Source: Bacteroidota bacterium (lineage in GTDB: Bacteria; Bacteroidota; Bacteroidia; UBA8524). From it: 47,255 nt of DNA. The stretch lies in contig SBGR01000007.1 of the NCBI GenBank assembly GCA_006226545.1, forward strand, positions 1 through 47,255. The letters are read 5' to 3'. Below the pieces are notes generated by a model. It was not told where the DNA came from. It searched no databases and saw only the letters and a program-made list of their open reading frames with translations. A program made the translations under genes and the position numbers. Positions 8,439 through 16,919 of this stretch are shown piece after piece (the stretch's first letter is position 1; the number at the start of each line of letters is the position of its first letter).

Positions 8439-9296
8439 ATGAAAAACAAGGAAAGGCTGATACATACTTATTTCGCCTTCTCCTCCAAAGAAAAAAGAGG
8501 GATGTTGGTACTAACCGGCATCCTTTTTTTATTGCTGTTTGTAAACGTTTATCAGCGACTTCAACCCCCACAATACGAGGAATGGCAAGTCGACTTACTT
8601 TCAGTTTCCCCAAGCCAAGAAGCGCCTTCAATTCAAACTACGAAGCAAATCAAAAGCTTTGCATCATTTGACCCAAATAGTGCAGATAGTAGTCAATTAG
8701 TGGCCGGAGGACTTAGTACAAAGCAAGCCTCTGCGCTGATTCGATACAGAAACTCCGGAGCCAAGTTTAAGCGTAAGTCAGATCTGTTAAAATTGTATTG
8801 GATGACAGAAGAGCTATATGCTCGACTTCAAATTGAAATACAATCACCAGTCGAAAGAAGCAATGAATTGCCTGTTAAAACTCCTGCTGCAGGAGAACAT
8901 ATCCTTCATTACAATTTAAACGAAGTGGATAGTATAACACTAGTGAGCATTAAAGGTATTGGTGGCTATACAGCCAATAAAGTAATTCGGTACAGAGAAT
9001 GGCTGGGTGGATTTACAGATACTTCTCAAATTGGAGCTATTAAAGGCCTCAGAACAGAACAAATAGCCTTGTTGTTACAATACCATCAAGGAACCCTTCA
9101 ACCGTTTCGGAGGCTTAACTTAAACAAAGCCACTTTAGAAGAATTCAAATCACATCCCTTTATCCGATACAAGGCCAAAATCATTATTGCATACCGTAAA
9201 CAACACGGACCGTTTAAGGAACTAAATGAATTAATGCATACCAAGGTATTTAGCGAAACGGAAATGCAACAACTCCTTCCTTACCTTGAATTATAG
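8439..9296 (+). CDS. Membrane-anchored helix-hairpin-helix (ComEA-like) protein
   Basis: This 285-residue protein has one N-terminal membrane helix (about residues 19-39, GMLVLTGILFLLLFVNVY) followed by three ComEA-type helix-hairpin-helix units. These are near residues 78-120 (FDPNSADSSQLV), 147-190 (NLNEVDSITLVSIKGIGGYTA) and 222-265 (LNLNKATLEEFKSHPFI). The first unit is degenerate. HhH units bind DNA non-specifically, so a periplasm-facing DNA-binding role such as uptake is possible. It starts one base after the oxoamine synthase stop, so the two are cotranscribed, although no functional link is obvious. It ends at a hairpin shared with rplQ. Confidence 0.85.
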   Translation: MKNKERLIHTYFAFSSKEKRGMLVLTGILFLLLFVNVYQRLQPPQYEEWQVDLLSVSPSQEAPSIQTTKQIKSFASFDPNSADSSQLVAGGLSTKQASALIRYRNSGAKFKRKSDLLKLYWMTEELYARLQIEIQSPVERSNELPVKTPAAGEHILHYNLNEVDSITLVSIKGIGGYTANKVIRYREWLGGFTDTSQIGAIKGLRTEQIALLLQYHQGTLQPFRRLNLNKATLEEFKSHPFIRYKAKIIIAYRKQHGPFKELNELMHTKVFSETEMQQLLPYLEL

Positions 9297-9300
9297 GCAT

Positions 9301-9328
9301 AAAAAAAGCCCATCCTAAGATGGGCTTT
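9301..9328. terminator. Bidirectional intrinsic terminator between the HhH gene and rplQ
   Basis: An inverted repeat AAAGCCCATC (9305-9314) / GATGGGCTTT (9319-9328) closes a CTAA loop. Seven A residues on its left supply the U-tract for minus-strand transcripts leaving rplQ. The right flank TTTAAA gives a weaker tail for the plus-strand gene. It marks the end of the ribosomal cluster. Confidence 0.88.
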
Positions 9329-9346
9329 AAATATGGTTAAAGATTA

Positions 9347-9922
9347 TTAGTCTTTCTTTTCTTCAGTCTCAGAAGTTTCAGTTGCTTCATCAGCAGCAGG
9401 AGCTTCGGCTACAGGAGTCTCTTCAACTTCCTCTGCTTTTACTTCTTCTACTTTCACATCTTCAACTTGAGCAGCTGGAGTAGCTTTTTTAGCACCACCA
9501 GCTCTTCTGCTACGTTTTTTACCTGCTTTGTCGCCTTTTTCAGCTTTAGCTGCCAACATGTATTCGTTGTAATCAACCAATTCGATGATGGCCATCTCAG
9601 CGTTATCACCCAAACGATTTCCTAATTTAAGGATGCGGGTATAACCACCTGGACGGTTTGCAACTTTATCAGCTACTTCACCAAACAAAGTGCTAACTGC
9701 ATCTTTATTCTGAAGGTAGCTAAATACAACACGACGGTTGTGTGTGGTATTTTCTTTAGCGCGGGTGATGAAAGGTTCAACATACTTTCTCAATTCCTTC
9801 GCTTTGGCAACAGTGGTAGTGATTCTCTTGTGCAAGATCAGTGATGATGCCATGTTAGACAACAACGCTTTTCTGTGAGAAGCTGTTCTACCTAAATGAT
9901 TGAATTTCTTTCCGTGTCTCAT
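9347..9922 (-). CDS. rplQ: 50S ribosomal protein L17 with C-terminal extension
   Basis: L17 is a large-subunit protein near the tunnel exit. The core spans residues 1 to about 120, beginning [12 protein letters not shown] and ending at [10 protein letters not shown] tail of about 70 residues follows, with a Lys/Arg-rich block (129-146) and then an Ala/Glu-rich acidic block (152-191). Proteobacterial L17 lacks such a tail, while Bacteroidota forms are commonly extended. It is the last gene of the ribosomal cluster, 24 nt after rpoA. Confidence 0.98.
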   Translation of the reverse strand: MRHGKKFNHLGRTASHRKALLSNMASSLILHKRITTTVAKAKELRKYVEPFITRAKENTTHNRRVVFSYLQNKDAVSTLFGEVADKVANRPGGYTRILKLGNRLGDNAEMAIIELVDYNEYMLAAKAEKGDKAGKKRSRRAGGAKKATPAAQVEDVKVEEVKAEEVEETPVAEAPAADEATETSETEEKKD

Positions 9923-9946
9923 TTTTCTAAAATCCTAAATTCCCTC

Positions 9947-10939
9947 TTACTCTTCGTCCAAATTGTATTTTGAGATATCCATTCCGAACGTGAGGTTTTT
10001 CTCACGTACCAGTTCTTCCAATTCAGTGAGGGACTTTTTACCAAAGTTTCTGAATTTCAAAAGATCTGCGATATCATAGCTAACTAACTCACCCAGAGTT
10101 TTGATTTCAGCGGCTTTCAAGCAATTGTAAGCACGAACGGAAAGATCAAGATCTGCCAGCGGAGTTTTCAGCAACTTGCGCATATGAAGCATGTTCTCAT
10201 CTACCTCTGCAGGAGCTGTTTTCACTTGGTTATCCAAAGTGATTTTCTCATCGCTGAACAACATAAAGTGTTGAATCAGGATACGTGCAGCTTCTTTCAA
10301 GGCATCTTCCGGATGGATTGAACCATCGGTAGAAACTTCGATGAGCAATTTTTCATAGTCAGTCTTCTGTTCAACACGGAAGTCTTCTACAGCGTATTTA
10401 ACGTTTTTGATTGGAGTAAAGATGGCATCGATTGGAACTGAACCAATTGGTGCGTCTTTTACTTTATTCTCTTCAGCTGGAACGTAACCGCGACCTTTGT
10501 TAACCGTTAATTCGATTTCAAAGTTCACGAATGGTTCCATGTTGCAAATCACTAAATCCGGATTCAATACTTCAAACGCATTGGTGAATCTAGAGATATC
10601 GCCGGCAGTAAATTGCTCACGACCTTTGATAGAAACGAAGATTTTTTCGTTATCAGCAACATCGCCCACTTTCTTAAAACGAACTTGCTTCAAGTTGAGT
10701 ACGATCTCTACCACGTCTTCAACTACGCCTTTGATGGTAGAGAATTCATGTTCTACACCTGGAATTTTGATGCCGGTAATAGCATAACCTTCCAATGAAG
10801 AAAGAAGGATTCTTCTCAATGCGTTACCAATGGTAACACCGTAACCTTTTTCCAAAGGTCTGAATTCAAACTGACCATGGAAGTCAGTTTCTTTATGCAT
10901 GATAACCTTGTCAGGTTTTTGAAAAGCAAGTATTGCCAT
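9947..10939 (-). CDS. rpoA: RNA polymerase alpha subunit
   Basis: Alpha dimerises to nucleate RNA polymerase assembly and contacts upstream DNA and activators. The 330-residue protein has the N-terminal dimerisation domain, with [20 protein letters not shown] near residues 33-52. A linker follows, then the C-terminal domain from about residue 255 with the helix-hairpin-helix [16 protein letters not shown]. The length is standard. It lies in the alpha segment between rpsD and rplQ with gaps of about 24 nt. Confidence 0.99.
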   Translation of the reverse strand: MAILAFQKPDKVIMHKETDFHGQFEFRPLEKGYGVTIGNALRRILLSSLEGYAITGIKIPGVEHEFSTIKGVVEDVVEIVLNLKQVRFKKVGDVADNEKIFVSIKGREQFTAGDISRFTNAFEVLNPDLVICNMEPFVNFEIELTVNKGRGYVPAEENKVKDAPIGSVPIDAIFTPIKNVKYAVEDFRVEQKTDYEKLLIEVSTDGSIHPEDALKEAARILIQHFMLFSDEKITLDNQVKTAPAEVDENMLHMRKLLKTPLADLDLSVRAYNCLKAAEIKTLGELVSYDIADLLKFRNFGKKSLTELEELVREKNLTFGMDISKYNLDEE

Positions 10940-10963
10940 TTCTTGTTTCGTTTTAAGGGCTTA

Positions 10964-11569
10964 TTATTTAGAGTACAATTCGACGATGAGCTGTTCCTTG
11001 ATGTTTTCAGGAATCTGCTCCCTTTCAGGATAGCTCACGAAAGTACCTTTCATCTCAGAACCATTCCAATCTAACCACTCAAAACGTTTCATTTTTGAAG
11101 CGATAGAATCGTTAATGGCTTCCAAAGATTTTGATTTTTCACGAACCGCAACCACGTCGCCAGGGCGCAATTCATAAGAAGGAATATTTACGATTTCACC
11201 GTTAACAGTGATATGTCTGTGACCAACCATCTGACGAGCAGCACTTCTTGTAGGAGCGATTCCAAGACGGAATACGGTATTGTCCAAACGAGCCTCGAGG
11301 AAACGAAGGAGGTTTTCACCGGTAGTACCTTCTTTTCTAGAAGCCTTTTTAAACACGTTACGGAATTGTTTTTCCAATACACCGTAAGTGTATTTAGCCT
11401 TTTGTTTTTCGCTCAACTGGATAGCATATTCAGATTGTTTTTTTCTTCTTCTGCTATTGCCGTGTTGACCTGGGCCGTAGTTCTTTTTGTCCAACGCCTT
11501 ATCAGGGCCAAAGATTGGCTCTTTGAATTTTCTGGCGATCTTACTTTTAGGACCTATATATCTTGCCAT
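10964..11569 (-). CDS. rpsD: 30S ribosomal protein S4
   Basis: S4 nucleates small-subunit assembly by binding the 5' domain of 16S rRNA. The 201-residue sequence starts [15 protein letters not shown] and contains the S4 RNA-binding domain ([20 protein letters not shown] to [10 protein letters not shown]). Its N-terminal region has no cysteines, so this is the zinc-free form. In many bacteria S4 represses its own operon; no leader structure for that was identified here. Confidence 0.99.
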   Translation of the reverse strand: MARYIGPKSKIARKFKEPIFGPDKALDKKNYGPGQHGNSRRRKKQSEYAIQLSEKQKAKYTYGVLEKQFRNVFKKASRKEGTTGENLLRFLEARLDNTVFRLGIAPTRSAARQMVGHRHITVNGEIVNIPSYELRPGDVVAVREKSKSLEAINDSIASKMKRFEWLDWNGSEMKGTFVSYPEREQIPENIKEQLIVELYSK

Positions 11570-11588
11570 TGTCTAATACTCAATAAGA

Positions 11589-11978
11589 TTAAATTCTTCT
11601 TCTTTTAGGAGGGCGACAACCGTTGTGTGGCAATGGAGTAATGTCTTTGATAGACAATACTTCTAAACCTACGGTAGCCAGGTTACGGATAGCAGACTCA
11701 CGACCGCTTCCAGGACCTTTAACGAATACATCCACCTTTCTCAATCCAAGATCAAATGCTACTTTACCACAATCTTGTGCTGCAGTTTGAGCTGCATAAG
11801 GTGTGTTTTTCTTAGAGCCTTTGAATCCCATTTTACCAGCTGAAGACCAAGAAATCACTTGACCAGCATTGTTGGTAATAGAGATGATGATGTTATTGAA
11901 AGTAGCCTGAATGTGAACTTGACCGTTCTGTTCAACAGATACTACTCTTTTTTTATTGGTTTTCTTTGCGTTAGCCAT
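11589..11978 (-). CDS. rpsK: 30S ribosomal protein S11
   Basis: S11 sits on the platform of the 30S subunit near the mRNA exit. The 129-residue protein has the conserved core [19 protein letters not shown] and ends in the typical [15 protein letters not shown]. The N-terminus is a short basic tail ([11 protein letters not shown]). It lies between rpsM and rpsD with gaps of 13 and 19 nt. Confidence 0.99.
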   Translation of the reverse strand: MANAKKTNKKRVVSVEQNGQVHIQATFNNIIISITNNAGQVISWSSAGKMGFKGSKKNTPYAAQTAAQDCGKVAFDLGLRKVDVFVKGPGSGRESAIRNLATVGLEVLSIKDITPLPHNGCRPPKRRRI

Positions 11979-11991
11979 TTCTCAACCCTAA

Positions 11992-12369
11992 TTATTTAGT
12001 TGCCTTTTTCTTACCGGCAACAGTTTTTCTCTTACCTTTTCTAGTACGTGCGTTTGTACGAGTACGCTGTCCTCTCAACGGAAGCCCTTTTCTATGACGC
12101 AATCCACGGTAGCATCCGATATCCAGCAAACGTTTAATGTTAAGCTGAACCTCAGAACGCAATTCACCTTCTACACGGATGTTCTCAGCGATGAACGTAC
12201 GGATAGCCGCTTGCTCATCATCATTCCAATCCTGAACTTTTTTATCTGCGTCAATCCCTGCTGCAGTCAAAATTCTTTCGGCTGTTGTTCTCCCGATCCC
12301 GAAAATGTAGGTCAGGCCAATTACGCCACGTTTATTTTTTGGTAAATCAATACCAGCAATCCTTGCCAT
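11992..12369 (-). CDS. rpsM: 30S ribosomal protein S13
   Basis: S13 is in the 30S head and forms an intersubunit bridge and P-site tRNA contacts. The 125-residue sequence begins [14 protein letters not shown], includes [11 protein letters not shown] and [16 protein letters not shown], and ends in a Lys/Arg-rich tail that reaches the tRNA. It starts nine bases after the rpmJ stop, in the canonical order rpmJ-rpsM-rpsK. Confidence 0.99.
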   Translation of the reverse strand: MARIAGIDLPKNKRGVIGLTYIFGIGRTTAERILTAAGIDADKKVQDWNDDEQAAIRTFIAENIRVEGELRSEVQLNIKRLLDIGCYRGLRHRKGLPLRGQRTRTNARTRKGKRKTVAGKKKATK

Positions 12370-12378
12370 ATATTTCTC

Positions 12379-12495
12379 TTAACCTTGTCTTTGTTTAAAC
12401 TTAGGGTTCTTCTTGTTGATTACATACAACTTCCCGTTACGTCTTACAATCTTGCAATCCGCACTTCTCTTTTTTATTGACGGTCTAACTTTCAT
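12379..12495 (-). CDS. rpmJ: 50S ribosomal protein L36, zinc-free form
   Basis: This 38-residue protein begins [19 protein letters not shown] and ends NPKFKQRQG, matching L36 throughout. The canonical zinc site is Cys11, Cys14, Cys27 and His33. Here only Cys14 remains: position 11 is Ser, 27 is Asn and 33 is Phe. It should therefore not bind zinc. It begins 4 nt after the infA stop and ends nine bases before rpsM. Confidence 0.97.
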   Translation of the reverse strand: MKVRPSIKKRSADCKIVRRNGKLYVINKKNPKFKQRQG

Positions 12496-12499
12496 TGCC

Positions 12500-12718
12500 T
12501 TATTTATATCTATAGGTAATGCGCCCTCTTGACAAATCATAAGGTGACATCTCTACCGCTACACGATCACCAGGTAAAATTTTGATGTAGTGCATTCTCA
12601 TCTTGCCGGAGATGGTCGCAATAATTTCATGACCATTTTCTAGAACCACTCTAAACATCGCATTAGATAATGCTTCTGTGATGGTTCCGTCCTGCTTGAT
12701 ACTGGGTTGTTTTGCCAC
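12500..12718 (-). CDS. infA: Translation initiation factor IF-1
   Basis: IF-1 binds the ribosomal A site during initiation. The 72-residue OB-fold protein has the expected core: [20 protein letters not shown], then the [18 protein letters not shown] segment, and a final [13 protein letters not shown]. Length and order (secY-infA-rpmJ) are typical of Flavobacteriales-type clusters, which lack map and adk between secY and infA. A promoter-like element sits in the 58-nt gap upstream. Confidence 0.99.
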   Translation of the reverse strand: MAKQPSIKQDGTITEALSNAMFRVVLENGHEIIATISGKMRMHYIKILPGDRVAVEMSPYDLSRGRITYRYK

Positions 12719-12744
12719 TTAATTTTCCGTTTTTAAAGGGGTTG

Positions 12745-12776
12745 CGAAATTAGTATTTTAATTTCTTATTTTCAAA
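12745..12776 (-). promoter_or_regulatory. Probable internal promoter before infA
   Basis: Read on the minus strand, TTTG (12776-12773) is followed after 20 nt by TAATTTCG (12752-12745), which matches seven of eight positions of TAnnTTTG. The -33 box starts right after the secY stop codon, in the widest gap of the ribosomal cluster (58 nt). It would allow infA, rpmJ, rpsM, rpsK, rpsD, rpoA and rplQ to be transcribed separately. Confidence 0.5.
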
Positions 12777-14114
12777 TTACATTGTCATTCCTGCTGGAGC
12801 CTTGCCTTTTATCTTGGCTCCACCTTCCAATAAACCATCGTATTGACGCATCAATAGGTGGCTTTCAACTTGTTGTAGTGTATCCAAAATAACGCCTACT
12901 AAAATCAATAAAGACGTTCCGCCATAGAATTGAGCGAACTCGTTATTGATATTAAATAGCATAGCGATAGATGGGAAGATTGCTACAAAAGCAAGGAATA
13001 CGGATCCCGGCAAAGTAATTCTCGACAGGATATTATCGATAAAGTCTGATGTCTGTTTACCTGGCTTAACACCCGGGATAAATCCACCGTTACGTTTCAA
13101 ATCATCAGCGATCTGATTTGGTGAATAAGTAATCGCGGTATAGAAATAGGTAAATAGAATAATCAAAACTGCAGTAGTGATGTTATAGCTCCAAGAAACA
13201 GGGTTCATGAAATTAGCCAAGAAACCGCTGGTTGCGCTATCACTGTTAGGAAATGCCTGAGCAATGGTACCAGGAATAAACAACAAGGCCTGTGCAAAGA
13301 TAATTGGCATTACACCGGCTGCGTTTACTTTCATTGGAACATAGCTACGTGCTCCACCTACCATCTGACGACCAACTACACGTTTAGCATATTGTACCGG
13401 AATCTTCCGAGTACCCTGCACCAGTGCAATTACAGCCAGAATTACGGCAAGCCACATGACAATCTCCACGAGGAATACGATCAAACCACCACCAGACTCA
13501 TTCAAACGAGAGCTAAATTCAGCTGCTAATCCAAATGGTAGACGAGCAATGATACCCACCATAATGATGAGGGAAATACCATTACCTAATCCTTTGTCGG
13601 TGATACGCTCACCAAGCCACATGGTAAACATGGTACCGGCAATCAAAACCATGATTGCAGTAAACATGAATCCAAAGCCATCATTGTAGATAGCAGCAGC
13701 CTGTTCGTTTCTCAGGTTAGTGATATAAGCTACACCCTGAACTAACGTAATAATAATGGTAAGCGCTCTGGTAATTTGATTAATCTTATTCCGACCGTCT
13801 TCTCCTTCTTTCTGCATTTTTTGGAACATCGGAACAGCTACGGAAAGTAACTGAATAACGATGGAAGCAGAAATATAAGGCATAATACCCAAAGCAAAGA
13901 TGGATGCTCTGGAGAAGGCTCCACCCGCGAACATATCAAACAGACCAAATAGTCCGCTTGTGCTTCCGGATGAGAGTGCGTCAGGATTAATACCTGGGAG
14001 CACTACAAAAGAACCTAGGCGGTAAACCAGTAGCAGAACCACTGTGTTAATGATTCTGCTCTTAAGGTCCTCTATCTTCCAAATATTACGAAGTGTGTTC
14101 AGGAATTTTTTCAT
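12777..14114 (-). CDS. secY: Protein translocase channel subunit SecY
   Basis: SecY is the ten-helix pore of the Sec translocon in the inner membrane. The 445-residue protein begins with the typical amphipathic N-terminus (MKKFLNTLRNIWKIEDLKSRI). It contains a plug region near GLFDMFAGGAFSRASIFALG, the conserved GIMPYISASIVIQLL, and cytosolic loops rich in basic residues such as YAKRVVGRQ. It follows rplO by one base. Its partners secE and secG are outside the window. Confidence 0.99.
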   Translation of the reverse strand: MKKFLNTLRNIWKIEDLKSRIINTVVLLLVYRLGSFVVLPGINPDALSSGSTSGLFGLFDMFAGGAFSRASIFALGIMPYISASIVIQLLSVAVPMFQKMQKEGEDGRNKINQITRALTIIITLVQGVAYITNLRNEQAAAIYNDGFGFMFTAIMVLIAGTMFTMWLGERITDKGLGNGISLIIMVGIIARLPFGLAAEFSSRLNESGGGLIVFLVEIVMWLAVILAVIALVQGTRKIPVQYAKRVVGRQMVGGARSYVPMKVNAAGVMPIIFAQALLFIPGTIAQAFPNSDSATSGFLANFMNPVSWSYNITTAVLIILFTYFYTAITYSPNQIADDLKRNGGFIPGVKPGKQTSDFIDNILSRITLPGSVFLAFVAIFPSIAMLFNINNEFAQFYGGTSLLILVGVILDTLQQVESHLLMRQYDGLLEGGAKIKGKAPAGMTM

Positions 14115-14115
14115 C

Positions 14116-14562
14116 TTAGATGGTTTCGGCGGTTCCTCCTACTTTCTCGATAGCTTCTTTAGCAGTGGTAGTGTAAGCGTGAACTTTAACAGTCACTTTT
14201 GCTTTCAATTCACCACGACCAAGAATTTTAACTTTGTCAGACTTCTTCACAATTTTATTAGCGTGAAGCGTCTCGATGCTTACAGTTTCCAAGTTGTACT
14301 TTTCAACCAGCTCTTGCAATTTGTCGAGGTTGATACCTACGTACTCTACGCGGAATGGATTTTTAAATCCACCTTTAGGCACACGACGTTGCAATGGCAT
14401 CTGTCCACCCTCGAATCCTGCTTTTACAGAATATCCAGATCTAGACTGAGCACCTTTATGACCACGTGTTGAGGTACCTCCTCTGCCGGAGCCTTGACCT
14501 CTACCAACACGTTTGCTTTTCTTTATAGAACCTTTTGCAGGTTTCAGATTACTTAAATTCAT
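14116..14562 (-). CDS. rplO: 50S ribosomal protein L15
   Basis: L15 joins late in 50S assembly. I chose the ATG at 14562, giving MNLSNLKPAKGS, because an upstream TTG-initiated form would overlap rpmD and add six atypical residues. With this start the gap to rpmD is 4 nt. The glycine-rich N-terminus (RVGRGQGSGRGGTSTRGHKG) and FEGGQMPLQRRVPKGGF are diagnostic. The chosen form is 148 residues. Confidence 0.98.
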   Translation of the reverse strand: MNLSNLKPAKGSIKKSKRVGRGQGSGRGGTSTRGHKGAQSRSGYSVKAGFEGGQMPLQRRVPKGGFKNPFRVEYVGINLDKLQELVEKYNLETVSIETLHANKIVKKSDKVKILGRGELKAKVTVKVHAYTTTAKEAIEKVGGTAETI

Positions 14563-14566
14563 TGTC

Positions 14567-14746
14567 TCAGATGTTTTCAACTTTAACCAAATGATTCACT
14601 TTGTTGAGCATGCCCAGTATTTGCGGTGTAGTCTCATGTTCAACAGTATGGTTGATTTTCTTCAATCCCAGAGCTTCCATAGTCGCTTTTTGTTTCTTAG
14701 AGCGATCGATGGTACTCTTAATCTGTGTTACTTTAACTTTCGCCAT
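14567..14746 (-). CDS. rpmD: 50S ribosomal protein L30
   Basis: L30 is a small large-subunit protein. The 59-residue frame begins [20 protein letters not shown], continues with the conserved [20 protein letters not shown], and ends [12 protein letters not shown], which is a full-length L30. It lies between rpsE (4 nt gap) and rplO (4 nt gap), exactly where the spc order places it. Confidence 0.97.
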   Translation of the reverse strand: MAKVKVTQIKSTIDRSKKQKATMEALGLKKINHTVEHETTPQILGMLNKVNHLVKVENI

Positions 14747-14750
14747 TGCC

Positions 14751-15269
14751 TTAACCGTTAAATACTTTTCTTAAACTTACTCCTCTGTGCTCAGCTACAG
14801 TATAAGCATCGCGCATACTTACTAGGGCATCGATAGTTGCTTTTACCACGTTGTGTGGGTTAGAAGAACCTTTAGATTTAGCTAGTACGTCGTGTACACC
14901 TGCTGATTCAAGAACGGCACGCATCGCACCACCGGCGATAACACCGGTACCGTGAGAAGCTGGTTTCAAGAACACACGTCCTCCACCATATTTACCGTAT
15001 TGCTCATGTGGCACAGTACCATTGATGATAGGTACTTTGATCAAATTTTTCTTTGCGTCTTCGATGCCTTTTTGGATCGCGTCAATTACTTCGCCTGCTT
15101 TACCCAGACCGTAACCTACGATACCGTTACCATCTCCAACTACAACGATAGCTGAGAAACTGAAGGTTCTACCTCCTTTGGTCACTTTGGCTACCCTTTG
15201 GATGCCTACAACGCGCTCTTTTAATTCAAGATCGCTTTGTTTAACTCTTTTTACGTTTGCTGTTGCCAT
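14751..15269 (-). CDS. rpsE: 30S ribosomal protein S5
   Basis: S5 affects decoding fidelity and mRNA unwinding at the entry tunnel. The 172-residue protein has the N-terminal double-stranded RNA-binding fold ([19 protein letters not shown], then [15 protein letters not shown]) and a C-terminal domain with [18 protein letters not shown]. It lies 10 nt after rplR and 4 nt before rpmD. Confidence 0.99.
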   Translation of the reverse strand: MATANVKRVKQSDLELKERVVGIQRVAKVTKGGRTFSFSAIVVVGDGNGIVGYGLGKAGEVIDAIQKGIEDAKKNLIKVPIINGTVPHEQYGKYGGGRVFLKPASHGTGVIAGGAMRAVLESAGVHDVLAKSKGSSNPHNVVKATIDALVSMRDAYTVAEHRGVSLRKVFNG

Positions 15270-15279
15270 TGTTTCTCGC

Positions 15280-15627
15280 TTAGAATTTCAAACCTCCCTC
15301 TCTTGCACCTTCAGCCAAGCTCTTAACGCGGCCATGGTACAAGTATCCGTTACGGTCAAATTTTACTTCTGTGATACCTGCTTCTACTGCTTTTGCAGCT
15401 ACTTCTTTTCCAACTTGGAACGCCTGTGCTACTTTATTTTCCTTCTTGTCCATTGAACGAGAAGAACCAGATAGAATGGTGTGTCCAGTTTGATCATCGA
15501 TCAATTGAACATAGATATCTTTATTGCTACGAAATACAGACATACGTGGAGTAGTAGCAGAGCCACTAACTTTACCTCTGATTTTCGCTTTGATTCTGTT
15601 TCTTTTAAAAACTTTATCCCTAATCAT
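15280..15627 (-). CDS. rplR: 50S ribosomal protein L18
   Basis: L18 binds 5S rRNA with L5. The 115-residue protein has the basic N-terminus ([14 protein letters not shown]), the [19 protein letters not shown] strand pair and the C-terminal [19 protein letters not shown]. It lies between rplF (7 nt gap) and rpsE (10 nt gap). Confidence 0.99.
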   Translation of the reverse strand: MIRDKVFKRNRIKAKIRGKVSGSATTPRMSVFRSNKDIYVQLIDDQTGHTILSGSSRSMDKKENKVAQAFQVGKEVAAKAVEAGITEVKFDRNGYLYHGRVKSLAEGAREGGLKF

Positions 15628-15634
15628 GGCTTAA

Positions 15635-16192
15635 TTACTTTTTACCAGCTGATTTACCAGCTTTCTTTCTAACAATCTCACCCACGAAACGAATACCTTT
15701 TCCTTTGTACGGCTCAGGTTTTCTGAGTGATCTAATTTTAGCAGCCACTTGACCGATCAGCTGTTTATCGGCACTTTCCAAAGTGATGATTGGGTTTTTA
15801 CCTTTAACGGTCTCAGTGGTAACTGATACTTCGGCAGGTACTTGCAATAAAATACCGTGAGAGTATCCTAAGCTGAGGTCTAGGATTTGACCCGCGTTGG
15901 TAGCTTTGAAACCTACACCAACTAATTCTTGTTGAACTTTATACCCTTCGCTTACACCTACAACCATGTTTGCCAACAATGAACGGTAAAGTCCGTGCAT
16001 CGCTTTGTGGCGTTTTTGTTCTGTAGGACGCTCGAGTGTTAAAACTCCGTCTTCAATTTTAACGGTCAAGTCTGAATCAACTTTTTGAGTCAATTCACCT
16101 TTAGGACCTTTAACTGTAACGAGGTTGTTTTCGTCTACTTTAATTTCTACTCCTGCAGGAATAGTAACCGGTGCTTTTCCAATTCTTGACAT
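15635..16192 (-). CDS. rplF: 50S ribosomal protein L6
   Basis: L6 sits near the factor-binding site of the 50S subunit. The 185-residue sequence begins MSRIGKAPVTIPAGVEIKV and contains the two repeated L6 domains, including VVGVSEGYKVQQELVGVGFK and the C-terminal LRKPEPYKGKGIRF. It ends in a short basic tail. Unusually for this cluster, a perfect AGGAGG lies 8 nt before its ATG, in the 15-nt gap after rpsH. Confidence 0.99.
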   Translation of the reverse strand: MSRIGKAPVTIPAGVEIKVDENNLVTVKGPKGELTQKVDSDLTVKIEDGVLTLERPTEQKRHKAMHGLYRSLLANMVVGVSEGYKVQQELVGVGFKATNAGQILDLSLGYSHGILLQVPAEVSVTTETVKGKNPIITLESADKQLIGQVAAKIRSLRKPEPYKGKGIRFVGEIVRKKAGKSAGKK

Positions 16193-16200
16193 TGTACTTT

Positions 16201-16206
16201 CCTCCT
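16201..16206 (-). promoter_or_regulatory. Perfect Shine-Dalgarno (AGGAGG) for rplF
   Basis: Minus-strand AGGAGG sits 8 nt before the rplF ATG (16192) and is non-coding, lying between the rpsH stop and the rplF start. I checked the upstream regions of most other genes in the cluster. Where purine-rich stretches occur (rplE, rpmC, rplD), they overlap the preceding gene's coding codons or are weaker. Confidence 0.7.
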
Positions 16207-16207
16207 A

Positions 16208-16603
16208 TTAATAAACGTAACACAATACTTCGCCACCCACGTTATTATCACGTGCTTCTTTATCGGTCATTACACCTTTAGAAGTTGAGATGATTGCGAC
16301 ACCTAAACCATTGATTACACGAGGAAGCCCTTTGGCACCTGCATATTGTCTAAGACCTGGACGAGACACTCTTCTCAAAGAGCGAATAGCTGGAGTCTTA
16401 GATACCGGATGGTATTTCAAAGCGATTTTGATAACGCCTTGTGGACCTGATTCTTCGAACTTATAGCTAAGGATATAGCCTTTGTCGAATAATACCTTGG
16501 TCATGGCCTTCTTGATATTAGAGGCCGGTATTTCTACGATGCGATGATTCGCTTTAATTGCATTTCTCAACCGTGTGAGATAGTCTGAAATTGGATCAGT
16601 CAT
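16208..16603 (-). CDS. rpsH: 30S ribosomal protein S8
   Basis: S8 binds the central domain of 16S rRNA and represses spc operon translation in E. coli. The 131-residue protein begins MTDPISDYLTRLRNAIKA and ends in the diagnostic GVAIISTSKGVMTDKEARDN followed by VGGEVLCYVY. A 46-nt gap separates it from rpsN. No S8-binding leader was identified. Confidence 0.99.
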   Translation of the reverse strand: MTDPISDYLTRLRNAIKANHRIVEIPASNIKKAMTKVLFDKGYILSYKFEESGPQGVIKIALKYHPVSKTPAIRSLRRVSRPGLRQYAGAKGLPRVINGLGVAIISTSKGVMTDKEARDNNVGGEVLCYVY

Positions 16604-16649
16604 TTGCTTGTTTTTTCCTTGTTAATAATTCAAATCGATATCCTACAGA

Positions 16650-16919
16650 TTACCAGCTTGCCTTGGTTACACCCGGGATTTTCCCGTCGGAAGCCATCTG
16701 TCTGAACATGTTACGGCAGATTCCGAACTGACGGATATAACCTTTCGGACGACCGGTTATTTTACATCTGTTCTTCAATCTTACCGGAGAAGCGTTACGA
16801 GGTAATTTCTGAAGACCTTCGTAGTCTCCAGCTTCCTTCAGCTCTCTTCTTTTGTCAGCGTAGTGCGCAACAAGGCGCTCTCTCTTACGCTGTCTAGCTT
16901 TTATTGATTCTTTAGCCAT
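16650..16919 (-). CDS. rpsN: 30S ribosomal protein S14, zinc-free long form
   Basis: S14 joins the head of the 30S subunit. The start is the ATG at 16919 ([16 protein letters not shown]), which gives the standard 89-residue long form and overlaps the end of rplE by 8 nt. A longer in-frame form would add 14 atypical residues. The C-terminal region [19 protein letters not shown] lacks the paired CxxC motifs of zinc-binding S14. Confidence 0.97.
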   Translation of the reverse strand: MAKESIKARQRKRERLVAHYADKRRELKEAGDYEGLQKLPRNASPVRLKNRCKITGRPKGYIRQFGICRNMFRQMASDGKIPGVTKASW

